Positions 28,415 through 37,761 of a stretch of DNA of 64,000 nt are shown here, in pieces. The notes beneath the pieces were generated by a model, which saw only the letters and a list, made by a program, of their open reading frames with translations, was not told the DNA's origin and ran no database searches. The stretch is from assembly GCF_900104575.1 (NCBI RefSeq), contig NZ_LT629731.1:2739805-2803804 (forward strand). The letters run 5' to 3'. Origin of the DNA: Bacillus tuaregi. GTDB lineage: Bacteria; Bacillota; Bacilli; Bacillales; Cytobacillaceae. Position numbers and translations under genes: made by a program. How positions within the stretch are numbered: the first letter of the stretch is position 1; each line of letters starts with the position of its first letter.

Positions 28415-29272
28415 TTATAACTCTTCTAAAATATCCTGCGCTGTGATAACAAGTTTGGCACCTTGTTGAATAAGGTGATTCGTTCCAAATGAATACGGAG
28501 TAAGAATATGTCCGGGAATAGCAAATACATCCCTTCCTTCTTGCAGTGCGTAATCTGCTGTAATCAATGAACCACTCCTTTTTTTTGCTTCGACAACAAG
28601 GGTTCCCTGACTGATTCCTGCAATAATACGATTTCTCATCGGAAAATGCCATTTTTGAGGAGGGGTATGTGGAGGATATTCAGATATCACCAAATGTGTC
28701 TGCATCATTTCCTGTGCAAGCCTTTCATTCTGCTTAGGATATATATATTCGAATCCACCTGCAATAACACCAATTGTCTTACCGCCAAGACGAATAGCAG
28801 TTTGATGTGCTTCTGCGTCTATTCCGGCAGCAAGACCGCTTACTATGACCGTGTCCTGTTTTATTAACTCTGGAAATAATAACTCGATAGACTTTTTCCC
28901 AAATGCTGTTGCCTGTCTAGAGCCAACGACAGCAAGCCGTTTCCTTTTCGAATTTAATAGGTCTATATCACCTTTTACATAAAGGACCCAGGGAGGCTTA
29001 TACGTTTCTTTTAACAGCATAGGATATTCATCATCAAAAATAGTCAAAATATTAATCTGCAACTGCTCATAAGAGTGAATCCTGTCGATAGCATTCTCTA
29101 ATTTTAAGTCATGAAGGATGGAAGGAGCGGTTTTTAGCGCGCAGAGCAGGCTCTTAGGATGGGAATCATAGAGGGAGTTTAACTGGGGGTCTTTTTTAAG
29201 AATTGTAAAAATACTATCCCAACTCGCCCCTCTGCAATGGTGGAGATGAATCAGTCTTTGTTTGAAATTCAT
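28415..29272 (-). CDS. dprA: DprA/Smf, DNA-processing protein for natural transformation
   Basis: DprA binds incoming single-stranded DNA during transformation and loads RecA. The 285-residue product has an N-terminal helical segment and the Rossmann-like domain with LAVVGSRQATAFGKKSIELL, SGLAAGIDAEAHQTAIRLGG, MRNRIIAGISQGTLVVEAKK and SGSLITADYALQEGRDVFAI. The ATG at 29270-29272 follows AGGAGG; a longer frame to 29323 lacks a site. It follows the sucCD terminator. Confidence 0.95.
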   Translation of the reverse strand: MNFKQRLIHLHHCRGASWDSIFTILKKDPQLNSLYDSHPKSLLCALKTAPSILHDLKLENAIDRIHSYEQLQINILTIFDDEYPMLLKETYKPPWVLYVKGDIDLLNSKRKRLAVVGSRQATAFGKKSIELLFPELIKQDTVIVSGLAAGIDAEAHQTAIRLGGKTIGVIAGGFEYIYPKQNERLAQEMMQTHLVISEYPPHTPPQKWHFPMRNRIIAGISQGTLVVEAKKRSGSLITADYALQEGRDVFAIPGHILTPYSFGTNHLIQQGAKLVITAQDILEEL

Positions 29273-29345
29273 AATAATCCTCCTCTTATCTAAGTATTTA
29301 ATTCTATAAAAGGTCAGTTGCACCTTCTAAACTAATGGAAACGGG

Positions 29346-29370
29346 AAAAAGCCCCCCATTTTCGGGGGAC
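29346..29370 (-). terminator. Rho-independent terminator of sucCD
   Basis: On the minus strand GTCCCCC-GAAAAT-GGGGGGC (29351-29370) forms a G+C-rich 7-bp stem followed by TTTTT. It lies 21 nt after the sucD stop and separates it from dprA. Confidence 0.9.
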
Positions 29371-29390
29371 TTAGTCCTACAATTACCTTA

Positions 29391-30293
29391 TTAATGTGTT
29401 TTACATTTTTCGTAAAGACCCTTTTCCTTTAAAACAGTAATTAACGTTTCTCCCATTACAGAAGGGGTGTCGGCCACTTTGATGCCACATTCATTCATCA
29501 CACGAATTTTTTCATCTGCCGTACCTTTACCGCCTGAAATAATCGCTCCTGCATGACCCATACGTTTTCCTGGAGGTGCTGTACGACCACCAATAAAGCC
29601 AACAACCGGCTTTGTCATATTAGCTTTTACCCATTCTGCAGCTTCTTCTTCAGCTGTTCCACCGATTTCACCAATCATGATCACTGCTTCGGTTTCTGGG
29701 TCCTCATTGAATGCTTTAAGAACATCGATGAAGTTTGTACCGTTAACAGGGTCTCCGCCAATTCCCACAGCCGTTGTTTGGCCAATACCAGCCTGTGTTA
29801 ATTGATGAACCGCTTCATATGTTAATGTTCCAGATCGGGATACAACACCAACGTGGCCTTTTTTGTGAATGTATCCTGGCATGATACCAATTTTACATTC
29901 ATCAGCTGTAATCACTCCCGGGCAGTTAGGTCCGACTAAGCGGGTTTTCTTGCCTTCCATATAACGTTTCACTTTTACCATATCCAGTACTGGAATATGC
30001 TCAGTAATACAAATAGCGAGCTCAATCTCAGCGTCTACTGCTTCAATAATAGCATCGGCAGCAAAAGCAGCAGGAACATAAATAACTGATGCAGTTGCAC
30101 CTGTAGCATCTACAGCATCTTTCACTGTGTTAAACACGGGTACGCCTTCAACCTCTTGTCCACCCTTACCTGGTGACGTACCTCCAACAATTTTAGTACC
30201 ATATTCTAACATTTGTTTTGTATGAAAAAGGGCAGTGGATCCTGTAATCCCTTGAACAATTACTTTTGTATCTTTATTAATAAATACGCTCAC
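29391..30293 (-). CDS. sucD: SucD, succinyl-CoA synthetase alpha subunit
   Basis: SucD carries the CoA-binding and phospho-histidine steps of succinyl-CoA synthetase, which makes ATP or GTP in the TCA cycle. The 300-residue product begins [20 protein letters not shown] (CoA-binding Rossmann domain), and contains [10 protein letters not shown] and the phospho-His segment [14 protein letters not shown] near residue 245. It follows sucC after 17 nt. Confidence 0.98.
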   Translation of the reverse strand: MSVFINKDTKVIVQGITGSTALFHTKQMLEYGTKIVGGTSPGKGGQEVEGVPVFNTVKDAVDATGATASVIYVPAAFAADAIIEAVDAEIELAICITEHIPVLDMVKVKRYMEGKKTRLVGPNCPGVITADECKIGIMPGYIHKKGHVGVVSRSGTLTYEAVHQLTQAGIGQTTAVGIGGDPVNGTNFIDVLKAFNEDPETEAVIMIGEIGGTAEEEAAEWVKANMTKPVVGFIGGRTAPPGKRMGHAGAIISGGKGTADEKIRVMNECGIKVADTPSVMGETLITVLKEKGLYEKCKTH

Positions 30294-30310
30294 GTCTATT
30301 CTCCTTTCTA

Positions 30311-31471
30311 TTACTTCACTAGTGTAACGATTTTTTGTGCTCCGTCAGCCATTGACTCAGCAGGAACAATATTAAGACCTGATTCACGTAAAATTTGTTT
30401 ACCAAGATCTACGTTTGTACCTTCTAAACGTACAACAAGCGGCACTTCAAGACCTAATTGCTTCGCAGCTTCGACAACACCCGTTGCAATAACATCACAC
30501 TTCATGATTCCACCAAAGATATTAACAAAAATACCTTTAACATTTGGATCAGAAAGGATAATTTTGAAAGCTTCTGTTACCTTTTCAGCTGTGGCACCGC
30601 CCCCAACATCAAGGAAGTTTGCCGGATCTCCGCCATAATGTTTAATAATATCCATTGTTGACATGGCAAGTCCAGCTCCGTTTACCATGCAGCCTATGTT
30701 CCCATCTAGAGAAACATAGCTTAAATCATATTTAGATGCTTCGATCTCTTTTGGGTCTTCCTCTTCAAGGTCACGGTATTCAAGAACATCTTTTTGTCTA
30801 TATAGTGAATTTGAATCAAAGTTTAATTTTGCATCAAGTGCCATTACTTTTCCATCACCTGTTACAACAAGCGGGTTGATTTCAGCAATTGAGCAATCCT
30901 TTTCAACATAAGCATTGTAAAGTCCCATCATAAACTTTACAGCCTGGTTGATTAGATTATGCGGAATATTAATATTAAAGGCGATTCTGCGTGCTTGATA
31001 TGGCATTAATCCCAACACCGGATCAATTTCTTCTTTAAAGATTTTCTCTGGAGTCTTTTCTGCCACTTCTTCAATCTCAGTTCCACCTTCTTCAGAGGCC
31101 ATTAAGGTCACTCTTGAAGTCGCGCGGTCTAATACAAGACCAACATAGTACTCTTTCTTAATGTCACAGCCCTCTTCGATAAGTAAGCGTTTGACTTCCT
31201 TGCCTTCTGGACCTGTTTGATGCGTGATAAGTGTTTTACCCAGAATTTCAGTTGCGTATGTACGAACCTCATCCAAATTTTTTGCGACTTTTACACCGCC
31301 AGCTTTTCCTCTTCCACCTGCGTGAATCTGCGCTTTCACGACACAAACATCGGATCCAAGTTGCTTCGCTGCTTCCACTGCTTCTTCGACAGTAAATGCA
31401 ACTTTACCATTTGGAACCTCTACCCCATACATTCTGAGGATTTCTTTTCCTTGGTACTCATGAATATTCAT
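30311..31471 (-). CDS. sucC: SucC, succinyl-CoA synthetase beta subunit
   Basis: SucC is the ATP-grasp, nucleotide-binding subunit of succinyl-CoA synthetase. The 386-residue product opens [20 protein letters not shown], and contains [38 protein letters not shown] and [20 protein letters not shown]. The ATG at 31469-31471 follows AGGAGG. A promoter and a consensus CcpA site lie upstream. Confidence 0.98.
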   Translation of the reverse strand: MNIHEYQGKEILRMYGVEVPNGKVAFTVEEAVEAAKQLGSDVCVVKAQIHAGGRGKAGGVKVAKNLDEVRTYATEILGKTLITHQTGPEGKEVKRLLIEEGCDIKKEYYVGLVLDRATSRVTLMASEEGGTEIEEVAEKTPEKIFKEEIDPVLGLMPYQARRIAFNINIPHNLINQAVKFMMGLYNAYVEKDCSIAEINPLVVTGDGKVMALDAKLNFDSNSLYRQKDVLEYRDLEEEDPKEIEASKYDLSYVSLDGNIGCMVNGAGLAMSTMDIIKHYGGDPANFLDVGGGATAEKVTEAFKIILSDPNVKGIFVNIFGGIMKCDVIATGVVEAAKQLGLEVPLVVRLEGTNVDLGKQILRESGLNIVPAESMADGAQKIVTLVK

Positions 31472-31582
31472 TTCCCATCCTCCTATCAAACTAGTAGAAA
31501 GCATCTGTATAAAACAGCTACTTCCTTTTCCAATAGTTTTTCACTATTGAATAAAATAAAAATATACTGCGCTTTCATACAT

Positions 31583-31610
31583 TTTATATTAAGGTAACGG
31601 AACTTGTCTA
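31583..31610 (-). promoter_or_regulatory. SigA-type promoter of sucCD
   Basis: On the minus strand TAGACA (31605-31610) and TATAAA (31583-31588) are separated by 16 nt, each one mismatch from consensus. The leader of about 100 nt contains a small hairpin CAATAG/CTATTG at 31531-31549 without a U-run. Confidence 0.5.
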
Positions 31611-31663
31611 CAATAATGAATCAAAAATTTACTTTTTTTTAAATATTCGGACACTTTTAGCGT

Positions 31664-31677
31664 TGTAACCGTTTTCA
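31664..31677. promoter_or_regulatory. Consensus CcpA binding site (cre) upstream of sucCD
   Basis: TGTAACCGTTTTCA matches TGWAANCGNTNWCA at all defined positions, on both strands. Its centre is about 95 bp upstream of the predicted sucC start of transcription, upstream of the -35. That position is more usual for activation, or for repression of a further upstream promoter, than for simple blocking of the promoter I call. Confidence 0.65.
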
Positions 31678-31788
31678 ATTCTCTTAAACTATAGTGAAAT
31701 AGAAAAAATATTATTTTATATATAAATATTCTATAGTTATAAATAAAATACTACGATACTATCTATATATTTCAATATACCATTAGTT

Positions 31789-32067
31789 TTATTTATTCAC
31801 CTTCGAATCTAACTGATAGATGAAGGCAAATACCTCTGCAACTGCCTGATAAAGCTCATCAGGAATCTTATCATTTATATTTAACTTTCCTAATAACTCT
31901 ACTAAAGAAGGATCCTCCTGTATTGGAATTTGATGTTTTTTGGCTTCTGCTAGAATTTTGTCGGCTGTCAGTCCCTTTCCTTTAGCGACAATCCTTGGAG
32001 CATCTGATTGATGCTCCTCATAGGAAAGGACAACCGCTTCTTTTCTTTTCTCAAACTGATTCGTCAT
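31789..32067 (-). CDS. ylqH: YlqH, stand-alone FlhB C-terminal-like protein
   Basis: The 92-residue product aligns with the cytosolic part of FlhB that follows the autocleavage site: AVVLSYEEHQSDAPRIVAKG here against AIALKYDETKYDAPYVVAKG in FlhB (2646-3731), and IPDELYQAVAEVFAFIYQL against IPEEFFKAVAEILAYVYRT. It has no membrane segment and no NPTH motif. Such FlhB-like proteins (FhlX type) occur in several bacteria and in some can stand in for the cleaved FlhB fragment; the role here is unknown. It overlaps ylqG by 4 nt. Confidence 0.9.
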   Translation of the reverse strand: MTNQFEKRKEAVVLSYEEHQSDAPRIVAKGKGLTADKILAEAKKHQIPIQEDPSLVELLGKLNINDKIPDELYQAVAEVFAFIYQLDSKVNK

Positions 32068-33389
32068 ATTCGTACATCCACTCCTGAATAAGAACTTTGA
32101 CCTGTATATAATGATGATGCTTTTAACTGTTTTATATTTTGCTCTGACGGCCTTACAAAGCTGACAGCTGACAGAGTAAAGCGGAATGCCTGCAAATTCT
32201 CCGTTAGTATATTGATATAAGGTATCGCTAGTTGCTTTAGATGGGGATGTTCATTAACAACGGTCAATGTAATGATTCGATTCTGTACCTGCATATCTAT
32301 CATTGTTTCCTTAAGCTGTTGAAGTTCCAAGTAAAAAAGCACTCGGCAGTATGCCGGGTCCATTTGCCCCTTCTTATTTTTTCTTCCGCTCCACTGCATC
32401 GTTAAATCAATTGTTTTGTGCCCAAGTGGAAAGGGTATTTGGAGCGCAAATTGTTCCATTACTTTAACATCCTGGGCAAGAAGCTGAAGACCCGTAATTT
32501 TATGGAGCATTCTCTCAGCAAGATTCTTACCAACCTCGGTTACATCCTCCTGGATAAAATTCAATAGCAGTCCTTTTAACGTATTTTGTAAAGAGGTCTC
32601 ATCAGCTTTTCCATGTACCAGCCTGCCAATTTCATATTCATGTGTATAACCAATCTGCTGCATGAGCTCCTTCATTTTTTCCGCAAGCATTGATGGCTGG
32701 ACATCCTTTTCGATCCCCTCAGTTTTTTGTACGGAAGAGAAAGAATTCCGCTCATGATTAGATTGCAATAAATGCTCAATCATCCACTTCAATGGCTGAG
32801 CTACTTTTGACTTAGATTGCCCAAGAATCCCGTCTAATTCTTCCAGCCCCTCTGTCAGAGATACTGTATCGTTAGCGGCCAATAGTGCCTGAAAGGTTGA
32901 TTTTGTCATCGGTAGCTCCCTTAAGACCATCTGTTTAATCGCTTCGAAGCCAGATTTGTTTGAATCCACCTCTTTAATCCAAGCGATCGCCTGCTCTATC
33001 ATATCTTTATCAAACGGTAGCTGCTCCTTAAGAAAATAACGAGTCAATTCAAGATGCTCTCTATCTGCTGGAATTTGGAGTTCCTTTAGTAGCAGAGGTA
33101 AGGGGTCGATGGGAGCACTCCCATGCTTAGTGGAAGCTGTTAACACCTTCAACCTTACTTTTCCATCTCCAGGCTGAACCTGAAACCAATAACTCTGATG
33201 GGCTACTAAGGCTGCTTCCAATTGAGCGACAATCTTTTGCGAACCAATCTGAAGCGAGGCCATTCCATTCGGAAACAATTTGATTATTTTGCCATTCACT
33301 ATTTGACCTGGCTGAAACGAAGCTGTTTTTAAATCAGATAATGCTCCATTTTGATTCAGTCCTGATATTAAATTGCTGATTATATTCAT
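32064..33389 (-). CDS. ylqG: YlqG, FliK-like protein of unknown function
   Basis: The 441-residue product has no membrane segment and no catalytic motif. Its N-terminal part resembles the variable half of FliK-like proteins (a beta-rich start SFQPGQIVNGKIIKLFPNGM), and its C-terminal 110 residues (CRVLFYLELQQLKETMIDMQ, then NILTENLQAFRFTLSAVSFV) recall the FliK C-terminal domain pattern. That relation is my inference from residue pattern. It is translationally coupled to ylqH, giving a FliK-like/FlhB-C-like pair. It follows rnhB after 4 nt. Confidence 0.75.
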   Translation of the reverse strand: MNIISNLISGLNQNGALSDLKTASFQPGQIVNGKIIKLFPNGMASLQIGSQKIVAQLEAALVAHQSYWFQVQPGDGKVRLKVLTASTKHGSAPIDPLPLLLKELQIPADREHLELTRYFLKEQLPFDKDMIEQAIAWIKEVDSNKSGFEAIKQMVLRELPMTKSTFQALLAANDTVSLTEGLEELDGILGQSKSKVAQPLKWMIEHLLQSNHERNSFSSVQKTEGIEKDVQPSMLAEKMKELMQQIGYTHEYEIGRLVHGKADETSLQNTLKGLLLNFIQEDVTEVGKNLAERMLHKITGLQLLAQDVKVMEQFALQIPFPLGHKTIDLTMQWSGRKNKKGQMDPAYCRVLFYLELQQLKETMIDMQVQNRIITLTVVNEHPHLKQLAIPYINILTENLQAFRFTLSAVSFVRPSEQNIKQLKASSLYTGQSSYSGVDVRI

Positions 33390-33393
33390 ACTG

Positions 33394-34173
33394 TTACCCT
33401 CGAGATATGTATTCCTTTATAGGAGCGAAGCTCTTACGATGGATGGGTGTAATTCCATTGGCTTGAATGGATTCCAAATGCTCTTTTGTCCCATAGCCTG
33501 CGTGGTTAGCAAAGCCGTAGTTTGGATATTGCAGGTCATACTCCTTTAACATGCGATCTCGTGTTACCTTTGCCACAATCGATGCTGCTGCAATGGAAAT
33601 ACTTAATCCATCGCCTTTAATAATTGACTCCTGCGGGTATGGTGTATCTAGTTTCATTGCATCAATTAAAAGAAATTCAGGTTTTGGCTCTAATTGTGAG
33701 ATAGCGGACATCATTGCTTTTTTTGTGGCAGCAAAAATATTTATGTGGTCAATTTCATTATTATCAATAATACCAAGACCAATGGCTATAGCTTTAGCTT
33801 TTATTTCTTGATACAAATGCTCTCGTTTTTGCTCAGTTAGTTTTTTGGAATCGTCAATACCTGGCAGATAAAAGTCTCCAGGTAGGATAACAGCGGCAGC
33901 CACAACCGGACCCGCTAGTGGACCTCGTCCAACTTCATCAATCCCCGCAATCAATTGATAGCCTGCTTTTCTATATTTCTTTTCATATACGGTCATTTCC
34001 AGAAATCTCTCGTGCTGCAGCTTCCGCATCCTCTGCTCGCGATGCCATTTATTTATAAGGGTTTGAACTCCTTTTCTTTCATCCTGCTGGAGCTGTCGAA
34101 AAAAATCATCCTGTTCATCCTTTATCGCGACCAGCTTCTTTTCTATTTCCTTTATTGTCCATTTCAATTTCAT
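33394..34173 (-). CDS. rnhB: RnhB, ribonuclease HII
   Basis: RNase HII removes ribonucleotides embedded in DNA. The 259-residue product has an N-terminal helical extension of about 70 residues typical of Bacillus, then [20 protein letters not shown] with Asp79-Glu80, the DDSKKLTE region, the catalytic Asp in PEFLLIDAM and [20 protein letters not shown]. The ATG has GGGG only 3 nt away, so the start is slightly uncertain. It is followed by ylqG. Confidence 0.96.
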   Translation of the reverse strand: MKLKWTIKEIEKKLVAIKDEQDDFFRQLQQDERKGVQTLINKWHREQRMRKLQHERFLEMTVYEKKYRKAGYQLIAGIDEVGRGPLAGPVVAAAVILPGDFYLPGIDDSKKLTEQKREHLYQEIKAKAIAIGLGIIDNNEIDHINIFAATKKAMMSAISQLEPKPEFLLIDAMKLDTPYPQESIIKGDGLSISIAAASIVAKVTRDRMLKEYDLQYPNYGFANHAGYGTKEHLESIQANGITPIHRKSFAPIKEYISRG

Positions 34174-34218
34174 CTACCCCTATTATTTCTTTACTATTAT
34201 TTTTATCGGTTAAAAAAC

Positions 34219-34262
34219 AAAAAATCAAGACGCTCTCTGAATGAAATCGTCTTGATTTTTTT
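34219..34262 (-). terminator. Terminator between rbgA and rnhB
   Basis: The arms AAAAAATCAAGACG (34219-34232) and CGTCTTGATTTTTT (34248-34261) are perfectly complementary around a 15-nt loop, with the U-run at the transcript end. It follows the rbgA stop and would end the lepB-rbgA transcript, wholly or partly, ahead of rnhB. Confidence 0.85.
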
Positions 34263-34278
34263 GTTTAGTTCAAGTAAA

Positions 34279-35154
34279 TTACGCATCTGTATTCGACTCA
34301 GAAGCAGCTATTACGGGTTTTTCAAACGATATTGCTCCCATTTTTTCAGTCCGGATTTCTCGGATAATGAGCTCGGTTACTTTATCGTAGTCAACCTCGC
34401 CTTTTCCCATTAAACAGCCTCGTTGTTTACCAATCATATCAAAAAATTGAACGATATCTTCTGGAAATTCATCGATATGAAAACGTTCCTTAAAACGGGT
34501 TGGATAATTCCCCTCAAGAAAGCGAATCGCATAAATTGCCACATCCTGTAAATTTAAGATTGCATCCTTAATCGCTCCCGTTAGTGCAAGCTTCAATCCG
34601 ACCTCTGGATCTTCGAATTTTGGCCAAAGAATTCCCGGAGTATCCAATAATTCGAGTTCTTTTCCTACTTTAATCCATTGCTGGGCCTTTGTAACGCCCG
34701 GAGTATTTCCCGTTTTGGCGATATTTTTCTTTGCTAAGCGGTTAATTAAGGTGGACTTTCCAACATTAGGAATTCCAACAATCATCGCTCTTATAGCTCG
34801 AGGTTTAACCCCCTTCGCTTTCAACCTGTCAAACTTATCCTTTAATATCTCCTGGGCTGCTGACACGATTTCTTTCATTCCTGTACCAGCTTGGGAGTTT
34901 ATGGCTAACGCCTTTATTCCCTGTTTCTTGAAGTACTCCACCCATTCTTTCGTAACAGCCTTATCCGCCATATCTGCTTTATTTAACAGTACAAGCCTAG
35001 GCTTATGCTGAATGATTTCATCAATCATGGGATTACGTGAAGACAAGGGAATGCGGGCATCCACCAATTCAAAAATAATATCTATTAGCTTTAACTTTTC
35101 TGTTACCTGTCTTCTAGCCTTAGCCATATGCCCAGGAAACCATTGGATTGTCAA
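34279..35154 (-). CDS. rbgA: RbgA (YlqF), ribosome biogenesis GTPase
   Basis: RbgA is the circularly permuted GTPase needed for late assembly of the 50S subunit. The 291-residue product has the motifs in permuted order: G4 NKAD at 58-61, G1 GIPNVGKST at 127-135 and G3 DTPG at 171-174, then a C-terminal RNA-binding domain. The start is TTG at 35152-35154, with AGGAGG about 9 nt upstream, giving [16 protein letters not shown]. It follows lepB after 17 nt. Confidence 0.97.
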   Translation of the reverse strand: MTIQWFPGHMAKARRQVTEKLKLIDIIFELVDARIPLSSRNPMIDEIIQHKPRLVLLNKADMADKAVTKEWVEYFKKQGIKALAINSQAGTGMKEIVSAAQEILKDKFDRLKAKGVKPRAIRAMIVGIPNVGKSTLINRLAKKNIAKTGNTPGVTKAQQWIKVGKELELLDTPGILWPKFEDPEVGLKLALTGAIKDAILNLQDVAIYAIRFLEGNYPTRFKERFHIDEFPEDIVQFFDMIGKQRGCLMGKGEVDYDKVTELIIREIRTEKMGAISFEKPVIAASESNTDA

Positions 35155-35171
35155 CTTACAAAACCTCCTGT

Positions 35172-35723
35172 TTACTTAATAAAACGTACATCCTCTAACG
35201 GCCAATAAATCACACTTGTTTTTCCTAATACTTTTTCCATTGGCACGGTCCCGATATGACGACTGTCTTTACTAAAACGGCGATTATCACCCATCACAAA
35301 TAATTCACCTTCTGGTACGGTTGACTGGCCAATTTTTTCTTCTAATGTAAATGGTTCCGTCAACGGACCATCAATTACTTGCTTTTTATACTCATCTAGA
35401 TACGGCTCTTTATATCGCTTTCCATTTATGTACAGCGTATCGTCTTTATACTCGATTGTATCCCCCGGAAGACCAATCACTCGTTTTATGTAATCCTTTT
35501 CCTCAGGCGCATGGAATACAATGATGTCAAAACGCTCAGGCGCACCAATTTTATAGCTGAACTTACTGACGATCATTCGGTCTTGGTCATGTAACGTCGG
35601 CATCATGGAAAGACCATCAACGACAATTGGAGCAAATAAAAAGTATCGGATAACTGCTGCTAATAATACGGCAATAACTAATGCCTTAATCCATTCCCAT
35701 AATTCATTCTTTTTCTTTGCCAA
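35172..35723 (-). CDS. lepB: Type I signal peptidase (LepB/SipS family)
   Basis: This membrane enzyme removes signal peptides from secreted proteins. The 183-residue product has one N-terminal membrane helix (about residues 12-31), the catalytic Ser39 in DGLSMMPTL and Lys80 in [11 protein letters not shown], and the downstream box [16 protein letters not shown]. The start is TTG at 35721-35723 with GCGGGGG upstream. It lies between rplS and rbgA, an order seen in several Bacillaceae but not in B. subtilis 168. Confidence 0.96.
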   Translation of the reverse strand: MAKKKNELWEWIKALVIAVLLAAVIRYFLFAPIVVDGLSMMPTLHDQDRMIVSKFSYKIGAPERFDIIVFHAPEEKDYIKRVIGLPGDTIEYKDDTLYINGKRYKEPYLDEYKKQVIDGPLTEPFTLEEKIGQSTVPEGELFVMGDNRRFSKDSRHIGTVPMEKVLGKTSVIYWPLEDVRFIK

Positions 35724-35752
35724 CGAAATCCCCCGCCATTCTTGGGTATATT

Positions 35753-35849
35753 TATGAAACAGTCGTAGTCGGATGAATCATATGTACAATAGCAGAACTA
35801 GGTTTATTGGAATTTTCTATTGCTTTCATAAAAATAGGACTGTTTCATA
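35753..35849. repeat. Spaced 12-bp inverted repeat upstream of lepB
   Basis: TATGAAACAGTC (35753-35764) is perfectly repeated in reverse complement as GACTGTTTCATA (35838-35849), 73 nt apart. Inside it, CAATAG and CTATTG can also pair. The element sits in the leader or promoter region of lepB, after the rplS terminator. It may be a folded leader or a small inserted element. Confidence 0.6.
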
Positions 35850-35911
35850 CCTTCTTCTATATATTTTACAATAGTTTCAGATAAAAATAAAAAAAATCAG
35901 CTAGAATCAAT

Positions 35912-35941
35912 AAAAAGGAGCCTGTTACCAAGCTCCTTTTT
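35912..35941 (-). terminator. Rho-independent terminator of rplS
   Basis: Perfect arms AAAAAGGAGC and GCTCCTTTTT flank a 10-nt loop directly after the rplS stop, with a U-run at the transcript end. Confidence 0.9.
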
Positions 35942-35950
35942 AACGCTCTA

Positions 35951-36295
35951 TTATCGAATTTCTTTAATACGAGCTTTTTTACCACGTAGGTTACGTAGAT
36001 AATAAAGTTTCGCACGACGGACTTTACCGCGACGAATCACTTCAAGCTTCGCAATTTTTGGTGTATGAACAGGGAAAGTACGCTCAACGCCTACTCCGTA
36101 AGAAATCTTACGAACTGTAAAAGTTTCGCTGATTCCACCACCACGACGCTTAATCACAACACCTTCATATACCTGAATACGCTCACGAGTTCCCTCAACA
36201 ACCTTAACGTGTACACGTACTGTGTCACCAGGACGGAATGAAGGAAGATCTGAACGAAGTTGTTCTTTTGTGATTTCTTCGATTAATTTATGCAT
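35951..36295 (-). CDS. rplS: Ribosomal protein L19
   Basis: L19 is a 50S protein at the subunit interface. The 114-residue product shows [40 protein letters not shown] and [20 protein letters not shown]. The ATG at 36293-36295 has AAGGAG 9 nt upstream; a TTG three codons earlier is rejected. It has its own promoter and leader. Confidence 0.98.
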   Translation of the reverse strand: MHKLIEEITKEQLRSDLPSFRPGDTVRVHVKVVEGTRERIQVYEGVVIKRRGGGISETFTVRKISYGVGVERTFPVHTPKIAKLEVIRRGKVRRAKLYYLRNLRGKKARIKEIR

Positions 36296-36397
36296 CGTTT
36301 TCAACTCCTTCCAACAGATGCTCTTGCATAATAAATAGATTATCTAAACTGCAGCGGAACATCGTTATAAGACTTATAACCATTGGTCTAAGCCACA
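36296..36397 (-). ncRNA. Probable ribosomal protein L19 leader
   Basis: The roughly 100-nt rplS leader contains a hairpin GTTATAA-GTC-TTATAAC (near 36367-36383) followed by a GC-containing segment GATGTTCCGCTGCAG and the ribosome site. Position, size and presence upstream of rplS in a Bacillus-group genome fit the known L19 leader family, which is thought to control L19 synthesis. I could not run a covariance model. Confidence 0.45.
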
Positions 36398-36403
36398 AAA
36401 AAT

Positions 36404-36432
36404 ATAATAGCATATAATAGACATGAGTTCAA
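36404..36432 (-). promoter_or_regulatory. SigA promoter of rplS with extended -10
   Basis: On the minus strand TTGAAC (36427-36432) and TATTAT (36404-36409) are separated by 17 nt, and TGC directly precedes the -10 (extended -10). It lies in the gap after trmD and gives rplS its own transcript. Confidence 0.65.
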
Positions 36433-36482
36433 TAGTCATGATGTTTTTCAGATAATAAAATTAACTTAACCTGAAATGATTA

Positions 36483-37235
36483 CTACTTATTTCTTTCTTG
36501 CTTCTGGATTAACTCCTGAAGCCATTTTTTTTGCTTATCATCTAATTCAAAATCCTCCAGCAAATCAGGACGCCGTAAAAACGTTCTTTTTAATGATTCC
36601 TTGGCCCGCCATTCGTCTATTAAACGGTGATTCCCGGACAGCAGTACATCCGGGACCTTCATATCCCTAAATTCAGCAGGACGAGTGTAATGTGGATGCT
36701 CCAAGAGACCTGTACTGAAGGAATCCTTGATATGAGACTGTTGGTTTCCTAAGACATCAGGCAAAAGTCGTACAACGCTGTCAATAATCACCATCGCTCC
36801 CAATTCTCCACCTGTCAGAACAAAATCACCAATCGAAATTTCATCTGTCACCACATGCTCTCTAATTCTTTCATCATAGCCTTCATAATGCCCGCAAATA
36901 AAAATTAAATGGTCAGCCTGCGCTAGCTCCTCAGCCTTTTTTTGATTATAGCGTGCTCCCTGTGGACAAAGCAAAACAACACGTGGTTTCTCTACTTCTG
37001 ATTTTACTGTTAAATCCGCTACCGCATCAAAAATCGGCTGTGGTTTCAACACCATTCCGGCTCCCCCACCATATGGATAATCATCCACTGTATGATGCTT
37101 GTTATCAGCATAATCACGAAAATTTACAATCCGATAGGAAACTGCCTTTATGTCTTCTGCCCGTTTTAAAATAGAGGTCCCGAGTACGCCAGGAAACATT
37201 TCAGGAAACAGTGTCAATACATCAATTTTCATCAT
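36483..37235 (-). CDS. trmD: TrmD, tRNA (guanine-37-N1) methyltransferase
   Basis: TrmD methylates G37 of tRNAs to prevent frameshifting. The 250-residue product has the SPOUT knot motifs [32 protein letters not shown] and [20 protein letters not shown]. It starts with tandem ATG codons overlapping the rimM stop (TCATGATG), so coupling is likely. Confidence 0.98.
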   Translation of the reverse strand: MMKIDVLTLFPEMFPGVLGTSILKRAEDIKAVSYRIVNFRDYADNKHHTVDDYPYGGGAGMVLKPQPIFDAVADLTVKSEVEKPRVVLLCPQGARYNQKKAEELAQADHLIFICGHYEGYDERIREHVVTDEISIGDFVLTGGELGAMVIIDSVVRLLPDVLGNQQSHIKDSFSTGLLEHPHYTRPAEFRDMKVPDVLLSGNHRLIDEWRAKESLKRTFLRRPDLLEDFELDDKQKKWLQELIQKQERNK

Positions 37236-37747
37236 GACAAAAGTCCCTCGAGCGGGGAGATAATAATCTTTTTCTCCTCAACGTCAATTTCTTTGACAAC
37301 TTCCTCAATATAAGGGATTAAGTTCTCCTTACCCTTACCCTTCACAACCCAAACATCATTTGCCCCTGGTGTTAGGATTTCCGTTACTTTTCCAATTTCA
37401 GTACCATCAGCTGTCAATACCGTGCAGCCAATGATTTCATGAAAATAATACTCATCCTCATCCAGTGCTCCAAGCTGACTTTCAGGAACCTTCAACAACC
37501 CGTCCTTAAACAATTCAATCTGATTAATATCATCATATCCCTCAAAGGAAAGCAGATCAAAGTTTTTATGGGTACGATGAGTTTTGACAATTAATTCAAT
37601 TGGTTCACTCTGACCCTGTTTAAATAGAAATAAAGAATTTCCTTTTTTATATCGCTCATCCGCGAAATCTGTTTTGGAAATCACACGAACCTCACCTTTA
37701 ATTCCGTGTGTATTCACAACTTTTCCGACATTAAACCACTTCTCCAT
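37232..37747 (-). CDS. rimM: RimM, 16S rRNA processing protein
   Basis: RimM assists 30S subunit head assembly and binds S19. The 171-residue product opens with the RimM domain ([20 protein letters not shown]) and has a PRC-barrel C-terminal domain ([17 protein letters not shown] then [20 protein letters not shown]). The ATG at 37745-37747 is preferred over GTG at 37759, which contains the ribosome site. Confidence 0.97.
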   Translation of the reverse strand: MEKWFNVGKVVNTHGIKGEVRVISKTDFADERYKKGNSLFLFKQGQSEPIELIVKTHRTHKNFDLLSFEGYDDINQIELFKDGLLKVPESQLGALDEDEYYFHEIIGCTVLTADGTEIGKVTEILTPGANDVWVVKGKGKENLIPYIEEVVKEIDVEEKKIIISPLEGLLS

Positions 37748-37761
37748 TAGAATCCTCACCT

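Noticed and set aside
28410-28652. An 80-codon minus-strand frame inside dprA
   Set aside because: It is another reading frame of the well-conserved dprA C-terminal region.
31531-31549. CAATAG/CTATTG hairpin in the sucC leader as a terminator
   Set aside because: The stem is six pairs, A/T-rich, and no U-run follows it on the transcript.
33955-34413. A 152-codon plus-strand frame opposite rnhB and rbgA
   Set aside because: It overlaps the conserved rnhB start, the terminator and the end of rbgA, and has a biased hydrophobic composition typical of antisense shadows.
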